Shown piece by piece: positions 38,473 through 46,659 of a DNA stretch of 64,000 bases. The notes beneath the pieces are model-generated. The model was not told where the DNA came from and ran no database searches. It worked only from the letters and a program-made list of their open reading frames with translations. The stretch is from Natronoflexus pectinivorans (GTDB lineage: Bacteria; Bacteroidota; Bacteroidia; Bacteroidales; Marinilabiliaceae). The translations under genes were made by a program, and so were the position numbers. The stretch lies in assembly GCF_004345615.1 (NCBI RefSeq), contig NZ_SLWK01000003.1, positions 186,001 to 250,000 of the forward strand. The letters are read 5' to 3'. Numbering within the stretch: the stretch's first letter is position 1; each line of letters starts with the position of its first letter.

Positions 38473-38579
38473 CTGTTTATAATTTGTTCTTTATAGGTTC
38501 CCGAGGTCTCGGGAGATTTCGCCAATTTAGTTATACTAACTTCGACCGGGCTCAGTAAATCGCCTGAGTGAGAATTCAT
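38469..38579 (-). CDS. Small frame in repeat copy 2
   Basis: 36 residues, starting MNSHSGDLLSPVEVSITKLA and ending EQIINR. Its TGA overlaps the ATG of the copy 1 frame (ATGA). Its core SH-SGDLLSPVEV matches SHTGEVLSPVEV of copy 1, so the same reading frame is kept in these two copies. Confidence 0.4.
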   Translation of the reverse strand: MNSHSGDLLSPVEVSITKLAKSPETSGTYKEQIINR

Positions 38580-38722
38580 AAACTTCGTCGATCTGCCGAT
38601 TCTCATGGTCCATTTCTTCTATGTCAAATATTCTATTGTTATCTGAGAAGCTTATTACACAACATACTCAATCATAATCTTAAAGCATTACTTTCTTTTT
38701 GATGCATACCTCTATAATTTAA

Positions 38723-39466
38723 CTAGTCAGATGGCAATTCGGATTCGATGACCTGCCTTGCTTTTATCATCAATCCACTTATGTCATCTTTAAAACCACC
38801 GGTTTTAATCATTGGATGCACAACTAACCCGGCATTTCCCGGTACCAAATTCATGAACCCTGCTCGTTTTATTTTATGACTATTTTGAATGGTAACCGGC
38901 AAAATATCCAAATCCAAATCCAGTGCCAATTTAAAGGCTCCTTTTTTAAAAGGACGCATTTGATTGTTTCTACTTCTGGTTCCTTCCGGAAAGATAAGAA
39001 CTGAAGTTCCATTAACCAATTTTCTTTTTGCCTCTTCCAGAGTTTGAACTGCAGCTCTGGGAGAAGATCTGTCAATAAAAATATGCCCCACTTTTTCAGA
39101 TGCCAATCCAATAAAAGGCAATTTTCTTAACTCCTTCTTCATCACCCATTTAAAATCAATTGGAAGATAACCATAAAGGAGAAAAATATCAAACCCTGTT
39201 TGGTGATTTGATACGATGACATAGGATTTTTTTTCGCTGATGTTATTCTGCCCTTTCACTTTAACACTAACCGGGGTAAGCCAGCATGTGATTAAAGCCC
39301 ATGTTTTACCCATTAAACTGCCGGCTCTTGGTGAAACACAGAGGGACATAATAATGGCCAATAAAGCAAACACAATAGAATTAACAAGCATCAGAGGCAT
39401 AAATATCAACCATTTATATGGTTGATACAACCAAAACTTCCAGGCAACAAAGCTTTTTTCGTCCAT
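38723..39466 (-). CDS. plsC: 1-acyl-sn-glycerol-3-phosphate acyltransferase (PlsC family)
   Basis: 247 residues. The acyltransferase motif I SNHQTGFD (His-x4-Asp) is near residue 88 and motif III FPEGTRSR near 165; motif II lies in GHIFIDR. An N-terminal hydrophobic stretch (WLIFMPLMLVNSIVFALLAIIMSLCV) anchors it in the inner membrane. It acylates lysophosphatidate to phosphatidate in phospholipid synthesis. A single gene between the repeats and the terminator of the DUF3078 gene. Family members with other acyl acceptors exist, so exact substrate is inferred. Confidence 0.9.
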   Translation of the reverse strand: MDEKSFVAWKFWLYQPYKWLIFMPLMLVNSIVFALLAIIMSLCVSPRAGSLMGKTWALITCWLTPVSVKVKGQNNISEKKSYVIVSNHQTGFDIFLLYGYLPIDFKWVMKKELRKLPFIGLASEKVGHIFIDRSSPRAAVQTLEEAKRKLVNGTSVLIFPEGTRSRNNQMRPFKKGAFKLALDLDLDILPVTIQNSHKIKRAGFMNLVPGNAGLVVHPMIKTGGFKDDISGLMIKARQVIESELPSD

Positions 39467-39495
39467 TTTAGTTTTTCATTTATCATCTAAAATAT

Positions 39496-39535
39496 AAAAA
39501 AAGAGCACAATACCTTCACGGACTGTGCTCTTTTT
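39496..39535 (-). terminator. Terminator after the DUF3078 gene
   Basis: AAAAAGAGCACA pairs with TGTGCTCTTTTT across a 14-base loop, 25 bases after the stop codon of the gene ending at 39561. The A run gives a T run on the minus strand. Confidence 0.75.
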
Positions 39536-39560
39536 AACAAAATCACCTAATAATATCTTC

Positions 39561-40439
39561 TCAAAAACTATAGGATAACCCAAAACCAAGTAATTGTTTG
39601 GTCTGAACTCTGGCACCTCTCTTATTCCCTTCCGAATCAACATACTTTATATCGTTATCATACAAAAGGTTAAGAGAGATTACTGCTGTTAAAAAATCAT
39701 TTACTCGCATATTTATGCGTCCTTCCCAATCAACATCAATATATTGAGGATTATCTGCAAGATTTGAAAAGAGATCAAGCCTGGTAAAAAGATCCACATT
39801 TTTAATGATGTTCCTTTTTCTGTAAACAATTTTGGTGGATGCTCCAAATTCTCCTCTGAAGTTATCACCCGGATCAACTCCATACAGCCCCCTGTCGGCC
39901 AACTCATCATCCAATACAAAAGTCATTTTGGAGGTCAATGGAGACAAATACACGGAAAAAGCATCACTCGGTTTATAATCCATACCTACCGATAAAAGCA
40001 GGTATGCAGGCGCCATAAGGTTAGATATTGTAACTGTATTCTGAGGGGGATCCTGGTATCCTGTTGTCATTTGCGTTCTAAAATCAACCAACCCGGAATA
40101 AAACCAATGACCAGCAGCATTGTATCCATATTTGGATGTCACCAGCACACGGTCATCGCTTTTGATGAGATTTTCTGATCCCTGTCGGGTTAAACCATAA
40201 CCAACCTGAAGACTATTATCCCAAGCATGCCTGTCCTTTTTGTAATTTGCATATGCAATAAATAAAAAGGTTCCTGTTTGCGCATCTTGTCCACCAGCAG
40301 CCCAATTATTAAAAGAAACCTGTGAGAGTGTTAAAGATGCATCTCCGCCGGTTGACCATAGTTTTGTGGTGTCTGGCTCTTCTGCCAACATAATTACCGG
40401 AATAAAGAAACTTAGGAAGGCTGATACGTACTTTTTCAT
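39561..40439 (-). CDS. DUF3078 outer-membrane beta-barrel-like protein
   Basis: 292 residues from the start at 40439 (MKKYVSAFLSFFIPVIMLAEEPDTTKLW, signal peptide); an earlier in-frame ATG adds 20 non-signal residues. The N-terminal motif WSTGGDASLTLSQVSFNNWAAGGQ is the signature of DUF3078. The rest is alternating hydrophobic strands (FRGEFGASTKIVYRKR, NLLYDND) ending in LGFGLSYSF with terminal Phe, typical of an outer-membrane barrel. Function unknown in the family. Confidence 0.88.
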   Translation of the reverse strand: MKKYVSAFLSFFIPVIMLAEEPDTTKLWSTGGDASLTLSQVSFNNWAAGGQDAQTGTFLFIAYANYKKDRHAWDNSLQVGYGLTRQGSENLIKSDDRVLVTSKYGYNAAGHWFYSGLVDFRTQMTTGYQDPPQNTVTISNLMAPAYLLLSVGMDYKPSDAFSVYLSPLTSKMTFVLDDELADRGLYGVDPGDNFRGEFGASTKIVYRKRNIIKNVDLFTRLDLFSNLADNPQYIDVDWEGRINMRVNDFLTAVISLNLLYDNDIKYVDSEGNKRGARVQTKQLLGFGLSYSF

Positions 40440-40582
40440 TTGAAGCGTTTTATAATTAAGGTTTAACAGGTTGACAGGTTTTCTGCAACTGGAAAACATC
40501 TTTAAAGCAAGATTAAATTGCCTGAATGAGTAATATTATATTAAATCTGGCAATTAAACTTGCAGAAATCTCAACAACATGT

Positions 40583-40629
40583 GGAAAAAAAAAGAATAAT
40601 TTGCAAGCTACAAATTATTCTTTCTTTTT
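40583..40629. terminator. Terminator after the NigD-like gene
   Basis: AAAGAATAATTTG pairs with CAAATTATTCTTT over a seven-base loop. On the minus strand it is followed by nine T, fitting the gene ending at 40716; on the plus strand it also has a T run. Confidence 0.7.
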
Positions 40630-40715
40630 TCCAGTCTTTATTAATCCAAAAACTGCACTCCATGTGCATCAACCTATATCTATCTCCGATCGGACATATT
40701 CAATAGTACAGTTGT

Positions 40716-41396
40716 CTATTCATTAGAATATCGATATATGAGTTCACGCGATGTAAAAGAGTCGTCATCGGCGCGAAAGAATATATTGATACTATCAGCT
40801 GTTTCTGTTTGCAACTCAGACAAATCAAAACTAATTATCCCCCGGAGGTTGTAGTATTGCTTGTCATTACGAGCGTCGTGATGAAAATCAAGTGTGGTGA
40901 AACCACCTTTGTATTGTTCTCCAGGATCCAGCAAAAGATCAAATATGTGAGCTTTCTCGTGCCCAAAAAACGAAAACTCCACATTTAGATACGATTTTCC
41001 AATCCACGCATTAATAATCCTAACAGGATCACGTTTTAATGTATCCCTCCCTTCACTATCAACATTCAGTATCCCTTTTGTTAACACATTCTGCATGGCT
41101 TGAATACGAATAGAATAATCAAAGTTTTGATCGTCTCTACCAGCATCTACATGTTTAAAATAGAAAAATACTCTCTTGCCCTCTATAATCTCATCATATT
41201 CTGAAGGGTATTCTATCGGGCGTAGAATAGTTCCATCATCTGCTTCGATTAAAAAGGTTGAAGGTGAATTTCCCATGACATTTCCCATGGCTAAGTATAG
41301 CTGTTCGTAATCATCTTCTACTTTACAAGAAGTTAAACCAGCAATTGTAACCAACAAAACTCCAATTAACAATGACTTTAAGATTTTCATTCGCAC
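40716..41396 (-). CDS. NigD-like lipoprotein
   Basis: 226 residues. Lipoprotein signal ending GLTSC (C24). The sequence layout (LIEADDGTILRPIE, then KRVFFYFKHVD, then a C-terminal beta-sandwich ending SINIFFRADDDSFTSRELIYRYSNE) fits the NigD-like family widespread in Bacteroidia, named after a bacteriocin-linked Prevotella gene but of unknown function. Probably surface or periplasm-facing in the outer membrane. A single gene with its own terminator; the 700-base region upstream contains no other gene. Confidence 0.8.
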   Translation of the reverse strand: MRMKILKSLLIGVLLVTIAGLTSCKVEDDYEQLYLAMGNVMGNSPSTFLIEADDGTILRPIEYPSEYDEIIEGKRVFFYFKHVDAGRDDQNFDYSIRIQAMQNVLTKGILNVDSEGRDTLKRDPVRIINAWIGKSYLNVEFSFFGHEKAHIFDLLLDPGEQYKGGFTTLDFHHDARNDKQYYNLRGIISFDLSELQTETADSINIFFRADDDSFTSRELIYRYSNE

Positions 41397-42099
41397 TTTT
41401 TTTTATACCGGATTGAATTCGCATGATGAATTCTGATCCATATTTTATTTACACGAATCATGCTCGTGCTATAACTAATAATACAATTAATTCATTATGC
41501 AGAACAGTCAAAAAGAGATGAGTCTCGTATTTTATTTATGCCCCTTTTCCCGGGTTTACTCAAATTGCTTTAATTAGCATGGTTGACTTAGCTCTAATAG
41601 TAACCCTATTAATACTGCCTAATTGCTTTCATATTTATAATCTATTGGTAGACGCAATTTAATTCAGATGGTTGCGTCGCAGATATTTTAAATAAACTCT
41701 TCATTACTACACGCATAAAAAAATCTTATAAATATAACAATTTCAAAACAATAGGCCAGAACTTAATTTCTAAATATTATAATATATCTGGAATAGATTT
41801 TAGACTTCTAATAATTTTTATGCCTCAAGCCAAACGCTGAACAGATTCTACCGATCATATTTGGCAGAGAATATTAAAAACAGGGCATGCCTTAAAAAAA
41901 ACATATCTTTCAACCATACCACCCCATAAAAACAGGGGTAAATAATATTTTTTTATCGATTTTAGTTTTTTTCACATTGTTTTTAGGGGGGTCAATGTAT
42001 TTTTTGCATACATTTGTATTATCAACCTACAAAAAAAAGGGGTTGATAACCTAAAAACCATTTTTTTATTCCTAATTACTAATTTAACACTACCGAGCC
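41397..42099. other. Long AT-rich intergenic region before the ammonium operon
   Basis: No gene seen. The left end has an imperfect GAATTC.../GAATTC hairpin just upstream of the NigD-like start. The right end holds the promoter-like box of the ammonium operon and a G6 run at about 41985-41991. The middle has no structure I can support. Confidence 0.45.
42009..42016 (+). promoter_or_regulatory. Candidate -7 box for the ammonium operon
   Basis: TACATTTG is an exact TAnnTTTG match, 84 bases before the first start codon. The best -33-like sequence (TTTT) is 24 bases upstream, slightly too far. No sigma-54 type GG-N10-GC element is present. Confidence 0.35.
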
Positions 42100-42762
42100 A
42101 TGAAAAAGCTTTTAATCGCAGCAATCGGGGTACTGTTCTTTACAACAGCAAACGCCCAGGAAGTTAATGTAGGACTTGACTTCTACAACCGTTACGTTTT
42201 CCGTGGAGTTGATTTTGGAGACGGACCAAGCTTGCAACCCACCATTGAATTCACATCCGGCGGATTTACAATTGGAGCATGGGGAGCATTTGGTACAGGA
42301 AATGGAATTTTGACAAACTTTAATGAAGCTGACCTTTATGCTTCATACGACTTTGATTTTGGCCTAAGTTTAGGCGCAACCTCGTATTATTACCCCGGCT
42401 CCTCCTGGTTTGAGTTAGACAAAGGTGTTTCGAGCCATGCTTTAGAATTGAATCTGGGATATGAGGTATCAGGTTTATCTCTCAGTGCCAATTATATAGT
42501 AAATGACTCTTCGGATGGAGCCGGGTCCGAGGGAGGCGACATGTATTTCGAAATTGGATACAGCGGTGGCATATTCGATGTATTCTTTGGAGCAGGTGAC
42601 GGCTGGCACACCACTAATGGAAACCTTCAGGTGGTAAATGTAGGTATTGGTACATCAAAAGAGATTAAAATCACTGATACATTCTCTATTCCGATGTCTG
42701 GGTCGTTAATTCTGAACCCGAATACCGAGCAATTCTATATCGTAGTTGGGGTATCATTCTAA
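42100..42762 (+). CDS. TorF/Gcw_chp family putative porin
   Basis: 220 residues. Signal peptide MKKLLIAAIGVLFFTTANAQ, then a small barrel: VGLDFYNRYVFRGVDFGDGPSLQPTIEF is the N-terminal signature of the Gcw_chp (TIGR02001) family, and the protein ends IVVGVSF with terminal Phe. It is the first gene before glnK and amt, a neighbourhood that suggests passage of ammonium or another nitrogen compound through the outer membrane, although the family is not biochemically defined. Confidence 0.85.
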   Translation: MKKLLIAAIGVLFFTTANAQEVNVGLDFYNRYVFRGVDFGDGPSLQPTIEFTSGGFTIGAWGAFGTGNGILTNFNEADLYASYDFDFGLSLGATSYYYPGSSWFELDKGVSSHALELNLGYEVSGLSLSANYIVNDSSDGAGSEGGDMYFEIGYSGGIFDVFFGAGDGWHTTNGNLQVVNVGIGTSKEIKITDTFSIPMSGSLILNPNTEQFYIVVGVSF

Positions 42763-42771
42763 ATTACAAAC

Positions 42772-42818
42772 AATTAAAGGTAGCCTTGTTATTATAATAA
42801 CAAGGGCAACCTTTAATT
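42772..42818 (+). terminator. Intercistronic stem-loop between porin and glnK genes
   Basis: AATTAAAGG and CCTTTAATT, then GCCTTGTTATT and AATAACAAGG, form a long nearly continuous stem with one small bulge. No U tract follows, so partial termination or mRNA processing is more likely than full stop. Confidence 0.6.
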
Positions 42819-42866
42819 CAACCTCATTACAACTTCATTATGAATATTCATTTAAAACCTGATATC

Positions 42867-43214
42867 ATGAAAAAAATTGAAGCAATTATTCGACTTACCA
42901 AATATGAGGAGGTAAGAAAAGCGCTTGAAGAACAAGACATCACATTTTTCTCCTATTGGGATGTAAGAGGTGTCGGAACTGCCGTTGAAGGTCATTTATA
43001 TCGCGGCACTGTGTATGACACCAGCATCATTGAGCGACGTTTAATCTCAATAGTTGTACGCGACGAAAATGTAGATAAAACAGTTAAGGCCATTACAGAT
43101 GCTGCACGTACAGGTGAGATTGGTGACGGAAGAATTTTCATTTCCGATGTAGAGAACACCTACAAGATTCGCACCGGCGAATCCGGCCCAGAAACCTTGT
43201 ACATAAAGAAGTAA
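42867..43214 (+). CDS. glnK: P-II nitrogen regulatory protein
   Basis: 115 residues from the usual P-II start MKKIEAIIRLTKYEEV; an in-frame ATG at 42840 would add nine atypical residues. The T-loop region VRGVGTAVEGHLYRGTVYD keeps a tyrosine at the uridylylation-site position, although it is divergent from the enterobacterial QKGHTELYRG. The C-terminal TGEIGDGRIFISDV and IRTGE motifs bind ATP/2-oxoglutarate. It lies 28 bases before amt and is expected to gate the transporter. Confidence 0.93.
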   Translation: MKKIEAIIRLTKYEEVRKALEEQDITFFSYWDVRGVGTAVEGHLYRGTVYDTSIIERRLISIVVRDENVDKTVKAITDAARTGEIGDGRIFISDVENTYKIRTGESGPETLYIKK

Positions 43215-43242
43215 CCTAATTAACCGATTAAACTTAAACGCT

Positions 43243-44484
43243 ATGGATACATTAGATATTGCAAAAGTAGCAAGCGAAAACTCCGTTTCAATTGATACTA
43301 TATGGATACTGATTGCAGCTGTACTGGTATTTTTCATGCAGGCTGGTTTTGGTATGGTGGAAGCAGGTTTCACCAGAGCAAAAAACGTTGGAAACATCAT
43401 CATGAAAAACCTAATGGACTTATCAATTGGGTCACTGGTTTTCTGGTTTGTTGGTTTCAGCATAATGTTTGGACCTTCGGTTGGAGGATTTATAGGAGGG
43501 TTTAACTTCTTCTTTACTGCCGATTATGGTAATGATGTGCCTGATATGGCCATATTAATATTCCAAACCATGTTTGCTGCAACAGCAGCCACCATCGTTT
43601 CCGGAGCTATGGCTGAAAGAACACGATTCGGTGTTTACTTGATTTTCACCCTTATTATCACATTGGTTATTTATCCAATATCAGGACACTGGGTTTGGGG
43701 TGATGGATGGTTGGCAGAAATGGGATTCCATGACTTCGCCGGTTCAACTGTAGTTCACTCTGTTGGAGGTTGGGTTGCATTGGCTGGAGCAGCCATCGTT
43801 GGACCTCGTCTAGGCAAATATACAAATGGGAAAGTTAATGCTATCCCCGGTCACAACATGGTATTAGGTGCTCTTGGAGTATTTATTCTTTGGTTGGGTT
43901 GGTTTGGTTTTAACCCAGGTTCAGAATTAGCAGCCTCAGGAGATAGCGTATTTGCCATTGCCCACATTTTTGTAACCACTAACCTGTCGGCAGTTGCATC
44001 AGTAGTTGTAACCATGTTCCTAACCTGGAAACGCTACGGAAAACCTGATTTAAGTATGACGCTCAACGGTGCATTGGCAGGATTGGTTGCCATTACAGCA
44101 GGCACAGACATAGTTTCACCAGGAGGTGCTGTTATAATAGGTGCTCTGGCAGGCGTAGTTCTTGTATTTGGGATTGAGCTGATTGACAAAGTTCTAAAAG
44201 TAGACGACCCAGTTGGTGCAATTACAGTGCACGGTTTGGTTGGAGCATTTGGAACCATCATGGTTGGACTTTTTGCTACCGAGGGTGGAGTATTCTATGG
44301 TGGTGGATGGTCACTATTTGGAGTACAGGTTCTTGGTGTTGTGGTAATCGCCGCATGGGCACTTGGAACTGCATTCCTTCTGTTCACAATACTTAAGCAT
44401 ACAACAGGACTAAGGGTTTCTGAAAAAGAAGAGCGTGAAGGTCTTGACATACATGAGCACGGACAAAGTTCATATAACTATTAA
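43243..44484 (+). CDS. amt: Ammonium transporter
   Basis: 413 residues, about 11 membrane helices. Signature segments: FMQAGFGMVEAGFTRAKNVGNIIMKN in the first helices, DFAGSTVVHSVGGW carrying the first pore histidine, and AITVHGLVGAFG carrying the second. The cytoplasmic C-terminal tail (SEKEEREGLDIHEHGQSSYNY) keeps the region that contacts GlnK. Imports ammonium across the inner membrane. Last gene of the porin-glnK-amt operon, followed by a strong terminator. Confidence 0.97.
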   Translation: MDTLDIAKVASENSVSIDTIWILIAAVLVFFMQAGFGMVEAGFTRAKNVGNIIMKNLMDLSIGSLVFWFVGFSIMFGPSVGGFIGGFNFFFTADYGNDVPDMAILIFQTMFAATAATIVSGAMAERTRFGVYLIFTLIITLVIYPISGHWVWGDGWLAEMGFHDFAGSTVVHSVGGWVALAGAAIVGPRLGKYTNGKVNAIPGHNMVLGALGVFILWLGWFGFNPGSELAASGDSVFAIAHIFVTTNLSAVASVVVTMFLTWKRYGKPDLSMTLNGALAGLVAITAGTDIVSPGGAVIIGALAGVVLVFGIELIDKVLKVDDPVGAITVHGLVGAFGTIMVGLFATEGGVFYGGGWSLFGVQVLGVVVIAAWALGTAFLLFTILKHTTGLRVSEKEEREGLDIHEHGQSSYNY

Positions 44485-44523
44485 TCCGTACTTTAAAATT
44501 TACCTGGTTTTTTAATTCGAGAA

Positions 44524-44555
44524 GGGAGTTGCCTAATGAGGCAGCTCCTTTTTTA
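44524..44555 (+). terminator. Terminator after amt
   Basis: GGGAGTTGCCT pairs with AGGCAGCTCC over a four-base loop, followed by six T. Confidence 0.85.
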
Positions 44556-45445
44556 TTACATATACCCAATCTACAAAAAGCAACCCTCAAAATATTAGAT
44601 CGTTAGACAATTTAAGTCCCGAGACATTCGATATTAGACTTAAAGATACTGAACCCAGCGAAGTTTGAACGGAGTAAACTTCCTATGTTTCTATTTAATA
44701 GCTTAGGAACCCGCCCAGCGGGATTATATTAAGATGAATTTTTTAATTTCAAGCAACTTTTAATTCTTACAGACAGATTCATATTCATCCATAAATCACA
44801 AGAATGAAACCTTAACGAACTATTGAGACTATTAAGAAAATTAAAAACAGTTAGCAATCTGATTTAATGACCATTACATAAAACAACATTTTTTGGTCAG
44901 AGTCTACCCAAACTAAAGGGATTGCCATTCAATGATACAGATAACACTAAAGGAGAATTATTGGAAAAACCTGATAGTAGATAATTTGTATGGACATAAA
45001 CATCTTATCTTTTAATGTAAACTGCCTCAATATTCAATTTCTTAGCTATAAAAAACGGTTTAAAAACTTCATTTTACAATATAAATACTGTCCGGCAGAA
45101 ATTTGATAGAATCTACACAATCCCTTTCAATCAAGTGGTAACCTAGGCGATACTGAAGCAAGGAATTGCATTTTTTTCTACTTATGCTCGAAGCCTAACG
45201 TGACTGCCCAGATAGGATCGTACTAAATAACTCGACAGTTGTTAAAATTGGCCTGATTTATTGCACAATATAACGCTTGCCGAAGAAGAATATATCGGTA
45301 AAACAAGTAATTATGAATTATATTAATGAACTGCTAACAACAAGACATCATTTTTAAACCAGTAGAGTTTAGATATGTATGCTATTTACCACTCCAAAAT
45401 AGAATAGCAAAAGTTAATTTCACAGAAAACAAAGACTGATTCTAT
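44556..45445. other. Gene-free 0.9 kb region with decayed repeats
   Basis: No coding frame or known RNA is recognised. The left part carries TAGATCGTTAGAC (from about 44597) with ATATTAGAC downstream, a pair also seen near 52970; a GAAGTTT/AAACTTC inverted pair near 44659; and CCCGCCCAGCGGG near 44710. It looks like decayed repeat or dead gene sequence. Confidence 0.5.
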
Positions 45446-46021
45446 CTAGAATTCCGCTGTAGTAACTTCAACATCTATAACTATAGTTATAAATTCATTT
45501 CTAGTACCAATTGTACTAGGAATTACCAAAGTGGCTTTTCCACCAATTCTCATAAAACTCATGCCTTCGTGTAAACCAGAAAACCAACTCTCATCTCCGA
45601 TTCGAATCACATCTGGTTCTCCTCCACCATAATTACTATATCTTTTTAACAATGCAGGCTCTTCTGTATCAGGATGCCTGAGTAGTTCATAATAATCGTA
45701 TCTAAATGAGGCATATTTATGAAGTCCCAAAGTATCTCCCACTCCTCGCTCAGTACCAAGAAATAGCAAGCCAGATTTTTCTCTGTTATCAATAATCGTG
45801 TCAACCGCCAAGGCAAACAGACTATCCTCATACATTTCATAAAACTCGGCCAGAAGTTTTGCCTCCTCACGCTGAAATCTTGTATAGTCGATTCCCCTGT
45901 AGGGGTCACTACAACCAATCGCCAAAAGAGTAAAGATCGACAACCCTAAAATTACATTGACAATTTTCTTAAAAAAACTAATTAAAAACATACTATAATA
46001 TTTTTTATTATTGACGCACAA
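45446..46021 (-). CDS. FKBP-like lipoprotein with a degenerate isomerase domain
   Basis: 191 residues from the first ATG, or 181 from ATG at 45991 (MFLISFFKK...), which gives a neater signal peptide; lipobox LLAIGCSDP. The C-terminal third (WFSGLHEGMSFMRIGGKATLVIPSTIGT ... FITIVIDVEV) aligns with the end of FKBP domains, but the N-terminal strand with Tyr and Asp (YTGxLxDG) is not recognisable, so isomerase activity is doubtful. Third in the run nrnA, FKBP, FKBP, FKBP-like, with 7-37 bases between it and the previous gene. Confidence 0.75.
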   Translation of the reverse strand: MCVNNKKYYSMFLISFFKKIVNVILGLSIFTLLAIGCSDPYRGIDYTRFQREEAKLLAEFYEMYEDSLFALAVDTIIDNREKSGLLFLGTERGVGDTLGLHKYASFRYDYYELLRHPDTEEPALLKRYSNYGGGEPDVIRIGDESWFSGLHEGMSFMRIGGKATLVIPSTIGTRNEFITIVIDVEVTTAEF

Positions 46022-46028
46022 TTATTGA

Positions 46029-46649
46029 CTATTTTGGATTTACCAGCTCCACATCAAAACGAAGAGGCGAATTTGGAGGGATTATCCCCTGTCTCCTGTC
46101 TCCATATGCAAGATGAGAGGGAATTAGAAAAGTTGCCCTGCTGCCTTTGGTCAGCAATCCGAAACCTAGGTGCCAGCCTTGTATCACATTTCCGGTTTCA
46201 TACCTGAATTGAAAAAGCTTAAAGTTTTCATCTTTCATCTTTTCGTATGCAATTACTTTAGCTTGAAATTCGGCAAGTTCTTTATCATATTCTTCTTTCT
46301 CCTCATCTGTAGCATCATCTGAGGGTTTCACAGGTTTAAGGGGAACCGGGTAATCACCCGAACTAAATCTGCGATGTTTTATGGTATCAAAACCTTGGCC
46401 TGTTAATAAATGCCCTGTATAATAAACATATAAAACTTCATCCCTGACCGGTTTACTTCCTGACCCCTCGTAGTGCACAATTACATACATTCCGTTATCC
46501 ATGCTGTCGACACCGGGAAAATGCTCCCTTGCGTAGTCATGTATATCAACATACTCATATTCAATTTCAGGAGTTTTGTCCTTGTCCTTGCTGCAACCAA
46601 CAAAAAGGAAGGAGAATAAAAAGAAGCCTGCAATAAAAAATCTCATCAT
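46029..46649 (-). CDS. FKBP-type peptidyl-prolyl isomerase lipoprotein
   Basis: 206 residues, lipobox LFVGCSKD. The FKBP domain is recognisable from VLYVYYTGHLLTGQGFDT, then NVIQGWHLGFGLLTKGSRATFLIPSHLAYGDR and PPNSPLRFDVELV. A charged helical insert of about 40 residues (DDATDEEKEEYDKELAEFQ) replaces the usual short bulge between the halves. Periplasmic proline isomerase or chaperone, likely outer-membrane anchored. In operon with its neighbours (10-base spacing upstream). Confidence 0.9.
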   Translation of the reverse strand: MMRFFIAGFFLFSFLFVGCSKDKDKTPEIEYEYVDIHDYAREHFPGVDSMDNGMYVIVHYEGSGSKPVRDEVLYVYYTGHLLTGQGFDTIKHRRFSSGDYPVPLKPVKPSDDATDEEKEEYDKELAEFQAKVIAYEKMKDENFKLFQFRYETGNVIQGWHLGFGLLTKGSRATFLIPSHLAYGDRRQGIIPPNSPLRFDVELVNPK

Positions 46650-46659
46650 TGTTTAAAAA

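Larger units (their letters stand above)
38349..38613 (-). repeat. Two tandem copies of a ~120-145 bp repeat upstream of the PorE-like gene
   Basis: Copy 1 covers 38349-38472 and copy 2 covers 38469-38613. Shared blocks read on the minus strand include CTGAGCCC.GTCGAAGT, CTCAC.CAGGCGA and a TCTCCCGAG...CTCGGGAACC palindrome. A third copy, in inverted orientation, is at 60104-60240; copy 1 shares GACTGGATTGGCGAGTTC with it and copy 2 shares GGCGATTTACTGAGCCC and AAATTATAAACAGATGAAA. Each copy ends at a start codon. Confidence 0.8.

Noticed and set aside
41985-42025. Possible sigma-54 promoter before the ammonium operon
   Set aside because: The GG and GC elements are 14 bases apart instead of 10; an exact TAnnTTTG box is present instead.
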